From Blautia coccoides (lineage in GTDB: Bacteria > Bacillota > Clostridia > Lachnospirales > Lachnospiraceae): a DNA stretch of 64,000 bases. A program made the translations under genes and the position numbers. Within the stretch, counting starts at the first letter, position 1, and each line of letters starts with the position of its first letter. This document shows positions 52,132 through 60,466 of this stretch, in pieces. The stretch spans positions 5,058,501-5,122,500 of the forward strand of contig NZ_CP136422.1 of assembly GCF_034355335.1 (NCBI RefSeq), given 5' to 3'. The notes below the pieces were generated by a model. That model saw only the letters and a program-made list of their open reading frames with translations, had not been told where the DNA came from and ran no database searches.

Positions 52132-53427
52132 TCACTGCATAATTTTGTTAATGGCCTCCGCAGCATCCTTAAATGCCTGTTCCGGTGTCTTCTCCCCATT
52201 CAGACAAGTCTGCATAGCCTCTAAAATAGGCACATACATCTCATCGTATTTCAGGGATACCGGGGTATGCCCAACCTCCAGCGCCTCTTTCAGCACCTGG
52301 TATTCCGGAGTGTTGTTAAAGTATTCATTGTCAAAGAAATCACTTCTTGCCGGAAGCAGACCTCCTTTTGCCAGTTCATCCACCTGCACTTCTTTTGACA
52401 GACTAAACTGAATAAATTCCCAGGCTGCGTCCACATCTTTGCACTGAGAGGTGACACCAATGGAATCCCCTCCGGAGAATGATGCGTATTCCGTGCCGTC
52501 CGGTCCTTTTGGAAGAAGGCATGCACCCCAGTTCATATCACCGTGTTCTCCGCTGATAAAGGAGTAAATGGCTGCACTTCCCAGCACCACCTGGCTGGCT
52601 TTACCGGTCAGGAAAGCATCCTGAGCTTCATTCCAAGAATATGTGGTGACACTGGGCGGTGTGACTTTATAGGTATTTGTCAAGTCATTGAACATAGAGA
52701 GGGCCGCAACTGCATTTTCGGAATCCAGCTCACATGTCTTTCCGTCCTCTGAAAGCACTTCCCCGCCGTTGTTCCATACATAAGGCATGAAGGTAAACAT
52801 GTGTCCTCCCGCATCGCCGCCGGCATAAACATAACCGTAACGGTCAGCCGTAGTCAGCTTCTGGGAATAATCGATCAGTTCCTCCCAGGTCTTTGGCGGC
52901 GTTTCCGGATCCAGCCCGGCTTCCTGGTATTGGTCTTTATTATACAAAAGCACGGAAACATCCGGTGCAAATGGCACTGCATAAGTCTTACCTTCAAGCT
53001 GACCTGACTTTATCATACCTTCACTGAATGCATCCTTGTAATCCAGAGCCTCATATTTATCAGAAATATCGGCAAAGGCCCCTATGGAAGCAAAGTAGGG
53101 AACCTTGGTGCAGTCCAGAGAGACAATATCGGGTGCCTCACCGGAGGACAGCGCTAGTGAAAGCTGATCTGCCATCTGGGATGCAGGCTGCTCCACGACC
53201 TTCACCTCCACATTTTCATTCTGTTCATTATATTTTTTTGCTGCGCTCTTCACAGCGGCCACAGTGGAATCACGGGTCCATACAACAATCTCTGTCTTTC
53301 CGGATGCTGCCTCCCCGCCTTTTTTCTCTCCCGGATCACTGTCACCGCCGCAGCCTGCCAGTACAGAAACTGCCATAAGTGATGTCATGGAAAGAGCTGC
53401 CCATTTCTTCATTTTTCTTGTTTTCAT
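52132..53427 (-). CDS. Sugar ABC transporter substrate-binding lipoprotein
   Basis: 431 aa. A signal peptide with lipobox LAGCGG (Cys near residue 26) anchors it outside the membrane. The family-1 binding-protein fold is seen in EIVVWTRDSTVAAVKSAAKK, VPFAPDVSVLLYNKDQYQEA and TYSWNEAQDAFLTGKASQVV. It should bind arabinose-containing oligosaccharides, judged from GH127 in the same operon. AAAGGAGG precedes the ATG at 53427. It is the first gene of the unit. Confidence 0.92.
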   Translation of the reverse strand: MKTRKMKKWAALSMTSLMAVSVLAGCGGDSDPGEKKGGEAASGKTEIVVWTRDSTVAAVKSAAKKYNEQNENVEVKVVEQPASQMADQLSLALSSGEAPDIVSLDCTKVPYFASIGAFADISDKYEALDYKDAFSEGMIKSGQLEGKTYAVPFAPDVSVLLYNKDQYQEAGLDPETPPKTWEELIDYSQKLTTADRYGYVYAGGDAGGHMFTFMPYVWNNGGEVLSEDGKTCELDSENAVAALSMFNDLTNTYKVTPPSVTTYSWNEAQDAFLTGKASQVVLGSAAIYSFISGEHGDMNWGACLLPKGPDGTEYASFSGGDSIGVTSQCKDVDAAWEFIQFSLSKEVQVDELAKGGLLPARSDFFDNEYFNNTPEYQVLKEALEVGHTPVSLKYDEMYVPILEAMQTCLNGEKTPEQAFKDAAEAINKIMQ

Positions 53428-53494
53428 AATTTTCCTCCTTTGACTCAGGCCCCTTACGCCTGTGCCATTATGCACTTTGATATGTTTCAAGTGG

Positions 53495-53546
53495 TATCGG
53501 ACCGATATCTTGGGTATATTATACAAAAGCATTCTCTCTAAGTAAA
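53495..53546 (-). promoter_or_regulatory. Promoter and operator of the arabinoside import operon
   Basis: TTTACT (53541-53546), 17 bp, TATAAT (53518-53523) on the minus strand. The perfect 13-bp dyad TATCGGACCGATA (53495-53507) begins 10 bp downstream of the -10, over the expected transcription start. Confidence 0.55.
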
Positions 53547-53634
53547 TTCATATTCTTTACCCAAAATAGTAAAATATTAACAGCATGAAGTTGTAATAAT
53601 TTAACATATAAACAGCAGTTTTTTTCTTTTTTTG

Positions 53635-53663
53635 TTGATTTATCGTAACTTTTCCATTATACT
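53635..53663 (+). promoter_or_regulatory. Promoter of the AraC-family regulator
   Basis: TTGATT (53635-53640), 17 bp, TATACT (53658-53663), about 37 nt before the ATG, divergent from the importer promoter. Confidence 0.65.
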
Positions 53664-53700
53664 CATATTAAAATATAAACATATCAAACAGGAGGCCGTC

Positions 53701-54594
53701 ATGGAATATGTGAACTTTTCTACTCCCCCCTACCCGCACTTCATCATTGCCGGTTCTGCGCTCTACCGTCCCGGTGACGCACATGGGAGACGCAGCAATA
53801 TTGGAATCTTTGACTTGATCTTTATTGAATACGGAGAACTCTACATCACAGACGGAGATACCGCTTACCATCTCAGAGAAAATGAACTTCTTATTTTGAA
53901 GCCGGATTCCACCCATTACGGCCACAAAAAAGTGGCGGAAAAGACAAAGTTTGACTGGATCCATTTCAGAAGTGTGGGGGATTATCAGTATTCCGGAGAA
54001 TTTCATCTGGCAAAAGAAGAACGGAAGTCCCTGAATACATATACAGACCGGAAAAGCACCCTTACCCTTCCCCTCTATAAAAAAATGGGGCCTCTGGAAA
54101 GCAGTGAGTTCACATCTATATTTTCAAAGCTAATATCAGCGAACATAGACAAATATCAGCAGAAAGAGACCCAGGACCAGGCGCTTTTGTCTCCCCTGGA
54201 ATGCCAGGAACTTTTTTTCCGGCTCCTGAGTTTTGTACAGGTGTTCCAGCCGCAGCGCAATTCCTCGGAACTGCTGGCAGCCAATATTATGGAATACATA
54301 CTGCAGAACTTTCACACCCAGCTCACCCTGGAAAGCATTGCCGATTATTTTAATTTCCACCCGGTCCATATCATACGATGCCTGAAAAGGGAATACGGGA
54401 TCACCCCAAACAAGGCTGTCATACAGGTAAGGATTGACAATGCAAAAAAGATGCTCATCACTTCTAATCTGAGCATCAATAAAATTTCCGACTTTGTGGG
54501 ATTCTCCTCCCCCTCTTATTTTAATAAGGTTTTCCGGGAATACACAGGCATGACACCAAAAGAATACAGAGTGCAAAAAAGGCCCGGAATATAG
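53701..54594 (+). CDS. AraC-family transcriptional regulator
   Basis: 297 aa. An N-terminal cupin-like sensor (residues 10-110, FDLIFIEYGELYITDGDTAY, ILKPDSTHYGHK) is followed by two helix-turn-helix units (LESIADYFNFHPVHIIRCLK and INKISDFVGFSSPSYFNKVF) ending TGMTPKEYR. It should activate the divergent arabinoside operon when sugar is bound. AGGAGG lies 5 nt before the ATG at 53701; an upstream in-frame start lacks a site. Confidence 0.92.
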   Translation: MEYVNFSTPPYPHFIIAGSALYRPGDAHGRRSNIGIFDLIFIEYGELYITDGDTAYHLRENELLILKPDSTHYGHKKVAEKTKFDWIHFRSVGDYQYSGEFHLAKEERKSLNTYTDRKSTLTLPLYKKMGPLESSEFTSIFSKLISANIDKYQQKETQDQALLSPLECQELFFRLLSFVQVFQPQRNSSELLAANIMEYILQNFHTQLTLESIADYFNFHPVHIIRCLKREYGITPNKAVIQVRIDNAKKMLITSNLSINKISDFVGFSSPSYFNKVFREYTGMTPKEYRVQKRPGI

Positions 54595-54612
54595 ACCGGA
54601 CCTTTCTTTTTA
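54578..54612 (+). terminator. Terminator after araC
   Basis: AAAGGCCCGG pairs with CCGGACCTTT (one mismatch), followed by CTTTT. It starts inside the last codons of the regulator. Confidence 0.7.
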
Positions 54613-54620
54613 CACTTTGA

Positions 54621-55907
54621 TCATTCCATACCGGCCTGCAAATGCGCAGACCTTTCTGAACTGTTGCTTACATCTATCTCTTTCTTTAACTCCCGTTCCA
54701 GAAGCAGTAAAAATATAAGTGCCGCGGCACCGCACAGCGCGCCTATGGCAAATACCACATTGATATCCATTCCCGCCCCCTGCACTAAATTCGTGACAAC
54801 AGGAGCGCTTAAGGTTGCCACGATTATGCCGAACATGACATACCCATAATTTTCCCCGGAATGCTTTATTCCAAAAATAGAGCTTGCCAGGGAAGGAAAG
54901 CTTCCCATGATTCCGCCGTAGCAGGCATACATCAGCACCACACACACAGTAGTCACAGGCGCCGGTGCTGTTATCAGAAGGATCATAGCAAGGACGATGA
55001 CAGCCAGCACTCCTTTCAGACAGATGGTGCGCCCTACTTTATCTGCAGCGGTGGGCAGCAGAAGCCTGGCTGCCGCATTACAGACAGACCCTGCCATGAC
55101 AGATGTCACGGCTATCCCAGACGCAATACCTCTGTCCATCTGTACCGTCTGGGACAGCGGGGAAAGGATCAGATAAGGGATCAGCCCAAAGAGCATGACT
55201 GCCAAAAGATAATAAAATTTCTTTGTCCGCAACATTTCCCCCGATGTATATTGACAGTTCTCATACAGCAAGGAGGAGTTTTTTTCTTTGGTACTCCTGT
55301 CTGTTTTCCCTGAGACAGCCTCTCCATTCACAGGGTTCCTTACAAAAACACATGCCAGGATCCAGGCCAGAGTGAGCATGGACCCCACTGCCAGAAGCGT
55401 GAATTGGATTCCCCGCTCTGCCAGCAGCACTCTGCTCAGAGGTGCCAGAAAAAATCCGCACAGGCCGTTTGCCGTCACAATGATCCCCGACGCAAAACCG
55501 GTCCTGCCTGGAAACCACTTCTGGGCAGTGGATATGATCGTTGTATAGATCATCCCCTGTCCAAATCCCTGCATGATCCCATAGGTCAGATACAGCATAA
55601 CCGGTGACTGGCGCATGGAAAAGGCCGACAGCAGAATTCCTGCCGCGAATATGGCTCCCCCTGCTGTCACCACCATTTTAGGGTTAGATCTGTCCTGAAT
55701 CCTTCCCCCAATGATATTTCCCGGCACAAACGCCAGAAAACTCAGATAAAATCCCATACTTGCCTGGCTCTGGCTCCAACCGGTAAGCTCCATGGCATAA
55801 GGCTGATATATGGACCAGATATGCGGATACCCTGTAAAAAATATGACAAAAGCTCCAAATATCAGGATCTGATATTTAGTCTTTGCGCTGTATTTATTTT
55901 CTCTCAT
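54621..55907 (-). CDS. MFS transporter, OFA (oxalate/formate antiporter-like) type, copy 1
   Basis: 428 aa, 12 membrane segments. FTGYPHIWSIYQPYAMELTG, GGRIQDRSNPK, KWFPGRTGFASGIIVTANGL and SGENYGYVMFGIIVATLSAP place it with OFA-like carriers of organic anions or sugar acids. It is plainly paralogous to the carrier at 57104-58351, with long identical stretches. I start at the ATG at 55907 after GAGGGAG. It is separated from the aldolase gene by about 310 bp holding a palindrome and an inverted-repeat element. Confidence 0.88.
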   Translation of the reverse strand: MRENKYSAKTKYQILIFGAFVIFFTGYPHIWSIYQPYAMELTGWSQSQASMGFYLSFLAFVPGNIIGGRIQDRSNPKMVVTAGGAIFAAGILLSAFSMRQSPVMLYLTYGIMQGFGQGMIYTTIISTAQKWFPGRTGFASGIIVTANGLCGFFLAPLSRVLLAERGIQFTLLAVGSMLTLAWILACVFVRNPVNGEAVSGKTDRSTKEKNSSLLYENCQYTSGEMLRTKKFYYLLAVMLFGLIPYLILSPLSQTVQMDRGIASGIAVTSVMAGSVCNAAARLLLPTAADKVGRTICLKGVLAVIVLAMILLITAPAPVTTVCVVLMYACYGGIMGSFPSLASSIFGIKHSGENYGYVMFGIIVATLSAPVVTNLVQGAGMDINVVFAIGALCGAAALIFLLLLERELKKEIDVSNSSERSAHLQAGME

Positions 55908-56000
55908 ACTATCTCCCTCACAGTAACTGTTCAGCACCCTCACAAACCTTTAAGTTTCATTTATGTAAACCACTATTCCCCTTGTCTCCCTTTTAAAATA

Positions 56001-56028
56001 CCGGACAACAGTTTACACTGTTATCCGG
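56001..56028. promoter_or_regulatory. 28-bp dyad upstream of MFS copy 1
   Basis: CCGGA-C-AACAG, six bases, CTGTT-A-TCCGG: two 11-nt arms with a single mismatched position, 94 bp before the ATG of the carrier. A regulator site is likely; no clear promoter hexamers were found beside it. Confidence 0.4.
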
Positions 56029-56061
56029 CAATCTATGTTTTATAAAAGGACTGCTGCCTTA

Positions 56062-56225
56062 CTAGTACATCGTAAATTAAATAACTGCACTATCACTGAG
56101 AATAATTTTTCGAGAGTGCAGGTGCAAAAACGTAGGCGTAGCGGGCTACGCTGAGGCTTTTGCACCTGTGTTATCGGAAAATTTGGCCAGTGAATCGGGT
56201 AGTTATTTAATGAACGATGTACTAG
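56062..56225. mobile_element. MITE-like 164-bp element with 25-bp terminal inverted repeats
   Basis: The ends (56062-56086 and 56201-56225, starting CTAGTACATCGT) are inverted copies matching at 23 of 25 positions. Inside is a strong hairpin, AGGTGCAAAA with TTTTGCACCT and CGTAGC with GCTACG. The right end contains the TAG stop codon of the aldolase gene, so the element was inserted at, or supplied, that stop. No transposase is encoded. Confidence 0.6.
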
Positions 56226-57067
56226 GCCTGGTACGGTGTGTTGAATACCAGAATATGACGTTTTACATTCTCATATGTTCCCTGCACCATTGCCTCATTC
56301 AGATCAAAGTAATTGTGTTTGTCCCCAGAGGCAATGTACTCTTCCACTTTCTTGGTCAGACAGTTGAAGCTTGCTGTGGCAATGTTCACCTTCTTGATCC
56401 CGAGAGAGATGGCCTTCTGGAAGTCAGAATCTGTGATACCGCTGCCGCCGTGAAGCACCAGAGGGATATCTACTTTATTGTGGATCTGCTCCAGTACGTC
56501 AAAGGCCAGTTTGGGAGCTACCGGGTAATTTCCGTGTGCGTTTCCGATCGCCACGGCAAGGGCGTCAATACCTGTCTTCTCTGCAAATACTTTTGCATCA
56601 TCCGGGTCCGTGCAGCGGATTCCGTGGTCGCAGCTTCCGTCTTCACTTCCCCCAACAAGCCCCAGCTCTGCTTCTACCGTCGCGCCGTATTTTGCTGCCA
56701 ATTCCACTACTTTTTTGGTATTTGCGATATTTTCTTCAAAAGGAAGTGTGGAGGCATCCAGCATAACAGATGTGAATCCCAGTTCTAAAGCCCTCTGTAC
56801 AGTTTCAAAGGTAAGACCGTGATCCAGATGCACTGCCACATCCACCTTGGCTGATTTTGCCGCCTGCACCATCATAGGCCCCATCAGGTCAAGCGGGGAA
56901 TGTTTCAGACGTACTTCTGCAATCTGTAAAATGATGGGAGTGTTAAGCTCCTCTGCTGCGCGGACAGCCCCTTTTACCATCTCCATATTGCCCACACTGA
57001 ACGCGCCGCATCCTCTGTTATTCTTTGCCGCATTTTCCAATAATGTTTTCATTCTTACCAGTGCCAT
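56222..57067 (-). CDS. Class II fructose/tagatose-bisphosphate-type aldolase
   Basis: 281 aa. Zinc and active-site residues are visible: H80-L-D82-H83-G, E133 region in VEAELG, H178 in GNAHG and H206 in LHGGSG. Size and sequence fit the KbaY/GatY/IolJ group that cleaves ketose bisphosphates or deoxy-ketogluconate phosphate. With a carrier of organic acids/sugars upstream and iolG-iolE 3.4 kb away, a sugar-acid or inositol route is plausible, but the substrate is not determined. AAGGAG lies 10 nt before the ATG. Its last codon runs into the inverted-repeat element. Confidence 0.88.
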   Translation of the reverse strand: MALVRMKTLLENAAKNNRGCGAFSVGNMEMVKGAVRAAEELNTPIILQIAEVRLKHSPLDLMGPMMVQAAKSAKVDVAVHLDHGLTFETVQRALELGFTSVMLDASTLPFEENIANTKKVVELAAKYGATVEAELGLVGGSEDGSCDHGIRCTDPDDAKVFAEKTGIDALAVAIGNAHGNYPVAPKLAFDVLEQIHNKVDIPLVLHGGSGITDSDFQKAISLGIKKVNIATASFNCLTKKVEEYIASGDKHNYFDLNEAMVQGTYENVKRHILVFNTPYQA

Positions 57068-57103
57068 AATGATTCTTCTCCTTTATCTCATTCTTTATTA
57101 TTT

Positions 57104-58351
57104 TTATTTTGCAAAGCTTTTTGTTCCCACAGCTACAGCCTCTGATTTTTCCCTTTTCATCTCTCTTTCCAAAAGAAGCAGGAACAGGAAGGAAATCGCT
57201 GCACAGATGGCTCCGATCGCGAACACCACATTGATGTCGTAGCCCTGTCCGAGAACTGTGTTTGTGATCGCAGGTGCTCCTAAAGTGGCAACCGCGATAC
57301 CCAGCATAACATAGCCGTAATTCTCACCGGAATGTGCCATGCCGAAAATGTTGCTGGTCAGTGACGGGAAGCTTCCCATAATACCACCGTAACAAGCATA
57401 TACCAGGACCACACAGACGGTTGTAACTGCTGCCGGTGCAACCACTAAAAGGATCATAGCTGCCGCTGCAACTATCAGTACCACCTTCAGACAGATGATC
57501 CTGCCCACTTTATCAGCAGCCGTCGGGAGCGCCAGACGAGTTCCCGCGTTGAACACTGAACCTGCCATAACTGCTGCCACTGCCACTGTGGATGCAATCC
57601 CTCTGTCCATCTGGACAGTCTGGGAAAGAGGTGACAGGATCAGATATGGGATCAGACCAAACAGCATGGTTGCCAGAAGGAAATAGAACTTTCTGGTCTT
57701 GATCATTTCCATGGAGGAATACTGTTTTCCCTCTTCTCTGTGTGCCGCGTTCTTCCCTGTCTCACCCATATTCTCCGGATTCTTAATAAAAATGCTTGCA
57801 AATATCCAGGAGATACCTATCATTACACCGATCACAAGAAAAGTAGCTTTGATCCCCTGGCTGGAAAGCAGTGCCCTTGAAACTGGTGCCATGAAAAATC
57901 CGAATAGTCCATTGGCCGTAACAATAACTCCTGATGCAAATCCAGTCCTTCCCGGAAACCATTTCTGCGCGGTGGATATGATGGTCGTATAAATCATACC
58001 CTGTCCAAATCCCTGCAAAATGCCGTATGTAAAATACATCATCATAGGTGACGGACGAAGTGCCAACGCACACAGAAGCACACTTACTGTAAAAATTCCG
58101 CCGCCGCAGATCACTGCGATCCTTGGGCTGTATTTATCCTGGATACGCCCCCCAAAAATATTACCCAGTACAAATGTGACAAAATACAGGTAGAAACACA
58201 TAGATGCCTGACTCTGGCTCCATCCCGTCAAATCCATGGCATATGGCTGATAAATGGACCAGATGTGTGGATACCCTGTAAAAAACACTGCAAAGGCGCC
58301 AAATATCAGTATCAGGTATTTTGTTTTTGAATTTGCTTTTCCTTTCATCAT
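57104..58351 (-). CDS. MFS transporter, OFA-like type, copy 2
   Basis: 415 aa, 12 membrane segments. FTGYPHIWSIYQPYAMDLTG, GRIQDKYSPRIAV, KWFPGRTGFASGVIVTANGL and LFGLIPYLILSPLSQTVQMD closely match the carrier at 54621-55907. It lies 36 bp upstream of the aldolase gene in one operon, so it probably imports that pathway's substrate. GGAAGGG precedes the double ATG; I take the first. Confidence 0.88.
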   Translation of the reverse strand: MMKGKANSKTKYLILIFGAFAVFFTGYPHIWSIYQPYAMDLTGWSQSQASMCFYLYFVTFVLGNIFGGRIQDKYSPRIAVICGGGIFTVSVLLCALALRPSPMMMYFTYGILQGFGQGMIYTTIISTAQKWFPGRTGFASGVIVTANGLFGFFMAPVSRALLSSQGIKATFLVIGVMIGISWIFASIFIKNPENMGETGKNAAHREEGKQYSSMEMIKTRKFYFLLATMLFGLIPYLILSPLSQTVQMDRGIASTVAVAAVMAGSVFNAGTRLALPTAADKVGRIICLKVVLIVAAAAMILLVVAPAAVTTVCVVLVYACYGGIMGSFPSLTSNIFGMAHSGENYGYVMLGIAVATLGAPAITNTVLGQGYDINVVFAIGAICAAISFLFLLLLEREMKREKSEAVAVGTKSFAK

Positions 58352-58409
58352 AGCTTCCCTTCCTCATCTGATTAACTCTTTGTTATATCTTGGTAATCTC
58401 TTTGCATTT

Positions 58410-58438
58410 AAAGTATCATCTTTTGGGAATTTAGTCAA
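58410..58438 (-). promoter_or_regulatory. Promoter of the MFS2-aldolase operon
   Basis: TTGACT (58433-58438), 17 bp, TACTTT (58410-58415) on the minus strand. GTCAAT and ATTAAC, a loose dyad, flank the upstream side and may bind the divergent DeoR regulator. Confidence 0.6.
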
Positions 58439-58477
58439 TAGTTTTTGATTAACTTTTATATTTTTTTGTTTTAAACC

Positions 58478-58506
58478 TTCACAACTTACCCAGAATGTAC
58501 TATAAT
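58478..58506 (+). promoter_or_regulatory. Promoter of the DeoR-family gene
   Basis: TTCACA (58478-58483), 17 bp, TATAAT (58501-58506), about 30 nt before the ATG. Confidence 0.7.
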
Positions 58507-58537
58507 TATACCAAACCTCTGAGAAAGGAAACTTTTT

Positions 58538-59299
58538 ATGCGTACAAAACGGATCGATTTAATAGAAACTTTTATTGAGCAGGAGAAGTCTGTATCCCTG
58601 GACACTCTGTGCGAAAAATTCAATGTATCCAAGAATACAATCCGAAGGGATATTGAGGATTTGGTGAAAAAGGGCACAGTGCAAAAGGTATACGGCGGTG
58701 TGGTCAGCACGCAGCAGGCATCCGATACACGGCTGCTGCCTTATGAACAGCGCCACACAGTGCTCAGCTTGGAAAAGGAGGCCATATCAAAAAAAGCAGC
58801 CTCCTTTGTGGAAAATGGGGATGTGATCTATATTGATACGGGAACTACTTGTCTCAATATGGTGGATCATCTCTCTCATTTAGACTGCACCATCATCACA
58901 AACAGCCTGCAGATTTATATCCGCGCGGTTCCTTATCCCAATCTCCAGGTCATCTCCCTGCCGGGAATCCTCAACAGGGATACCCTTTCTTTTGTAGGCA
59001 GCGAGATTCCGGGATATCTGCGTACCTTCAATATAACCAAGGCCTTCATGGCTTCCACAGGCGTGACCATTGAAAACGGCCTGACAAATGCCTCCGCCGA
59101 GGAATACGCAGTCAAAAAGGCGGTGATCCAGAACAGCCGGACACGCTATCTGCTTTCCGACCACACCAAATTCGGCAAGTTTGCGCTTATGACATACTGC
59201 CGTCTGAATGAGGTTCAGCATATTGTCACGGACCGGCTGCTCACTGAGGAATATGATGACTATTGCAGGGAATACGGCATTTCTGTTCATTTGGCATAA
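58538..59299 (+). CDS. DeoR-family transcriptional repressor
   Basis: 253 aa. Helix-turn-helix VSLDTLCEKFNVSKNTIRRD at residues about 18-37 and a sugar-phosphate sensor domain (DVIYIDTGTTCLNMVDHLSH, TKAFMASTGVTIENGLTNAS, LLSDHTKFGKFALM). DeoR-type proteins respond to phosphorylated intermediates, which fits control of the divergent carrier-aldolase operon. AAAGGAA precedes the ATG. Confidence 0.93.
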   Translation: MRTKRIDLIETFIEQEKSVSLDTLCEKFNVSKNTIRRDIEDLVKKGTVQKVYGGVVSTQQASDTRLLPYEQRHTVLSLEKEAISKKAASFVENGDVIYIDTGTTCLNMVDHLSHLDCTIITNSLQIYIRAVPYPNLQVISLPGILNRDTLSFVGSEIPGYLRTFNITKAFMASTGVTIENGLTNASAEEYAVKKAVIQNSRTRYLLSDHTKFGKFALMTYCRLNEVQHIVTDRLLTEEYDDYCREYGISVHLA

Positions 59300-59318
59300 G
59301 TTTTGATCCATTTTATAC

Positions 59319-59372
59319 AAACAGCCGAAGGCACAGGCTCCATCCGGAACCGGTACCTTCGGCTGTTTTCAA
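59319..59372 (+). terminator. Terminator after the DeoR gene
   Basis: AAACAGCCGAAGG and CCTTCGGCTGTTT form a perfect 13-bp stem around 24 nt, itself partly paired (CCGG), followed by TCAATATTTT. Confidence 0.8.
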
Positions 59373-59508
59373 TATTTTCAATTATCTGCAATAGAAAGTG
59401 CTGTGCAGCATTACTATTCACAGCCACTGTGCAGCATGAATTGCGGGATTCCTTTCAGGATATATCCGGCAGTCTTTCTATTGTCATATACCATAGAGGT
59501 AACAAATT

Positions 59509-60408
59509 TTATAAGCCGGTCTTCTCAGCAATGAATTTTCTTGCCTTGACAGCATACTCAAGAGGGTTGGCCTTTGCAGGGTCCTGCTCTGCCTCTACCA
59601 GCATGTATCCTTCATATCCTGCGTCTTCCAGCACTTTGAAGATCGGCTCAAAGTCGATGCAGCCGTCTCCCGGTACCGTAAACGCTCCAAGACGTACACC
59701 TTCCAGGAAGCTCAGATTCTCTTTCTTTACTTTTTCCACCACGTCCGGACGGATATCTTTTAAGTGCACGTGTTTGATCCTATTTACATATTTCTTCACC
59801 ATCTCCAGAGGATCTGCTCCGCAGTAGGTAAAATGTCCGGTATCAAATAACAGGCTCACATATTCCGGGTCTGTATTTTCCATCATGCGCTCTACTTCAT
59901 CTGGGTTCTGTACTACAGTTCCCATGTGGTGATGGAAGGTCAGGCTGATCCCGTACTCTTCCTTTGCAATCTTACCCAGCTTATTCATCCCTGTACAGAA
60001 GGTCTCCCACTCTTCATCGTTCATCACATATTTGTGACCAAAGATAGGGGTGTCCTGCATTCCCTGCACACTGTGGCTCTGCTCAGATGCACCGATGATC
60101 TTTGCTCCCATTGCCTTTAAGAAAGCAAGCTGTGCCCGGAACTCTTTCTCCACCTCCTCAAAGGGTTTGGTGATCAGAAAAGATGAAAACCACTGATTAC
60201 AGATCTCAATACCGCGAAGCTCCAGAGCTTTTTTCAGCACTTCCGGGTCTTTTGGATATTTATTTCCCACCTCAGAACCGGTAAAGCCTGCCAGAGCCAT
60301 CTCACTGACACACTGCTCAAAGGTATTCTCTTTTCCCAGGTCGGGAAGATCATCATTTGTCCATGCGATTGGTGCAATTCCTAATTTTACTTTTTCTTTA
60401 TTAAACAT
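59509..60408 (-). CDS. iolE: Inosose dehydratase-like sugar isomerase (IolE type)
   Basis: 299 aa, a TIM-barrel xylose-isomerase-like enzyme. LGIAPIAWTNDDLPDLG at the start, FHHHMGTVVQNPDEVERMME, FDTGHFTYCGADPLEMV, HVHLKDIRPDVV and GDGCIDFEPIF follow 2-keto-myo-inositol dehydratases, with metal ligands Glu, Asp, His and Glu spread in those blocks. It follows iolG by 58 bp. No iolB, C or D is present here, so either a partial inositol route or a related polyol route. AGGAGA precedes the ATG. Confidence 0.88.
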   Translation of the reverse strand: MFNKEKVKLGIAPIAWTNDDLPDLGKENTFEQCVSEMALAGFTGSEVGNKYPKDPEVLKKALELRGIEICNQWFSSFLITKPFEEVEKEFRAQLAFLKAMGAKIIGASEQSHSVQGMQDTPIFGHKYVMNDEEWETFCTGMNKLGKIAKEEYGISLTFHHHMGTVVQNPDEVERMMENTDPEYVSLLFDTGHFTYCGADPLEMVKKYVNRIKHVHLKDIRPDVVEKVKKENLSFLEGVRLGAFTVPGDGCIDFEPIFKVLEDAGYEGYMLVEAEQDPAKANPLEYAVKARKFIAEKTGL

Positions 60409-60466
60409 TATCTGTTCTCCTGTCTGTCAGTTTCAAAGCAGATGCTTACAATATACCTGCTCTTAA

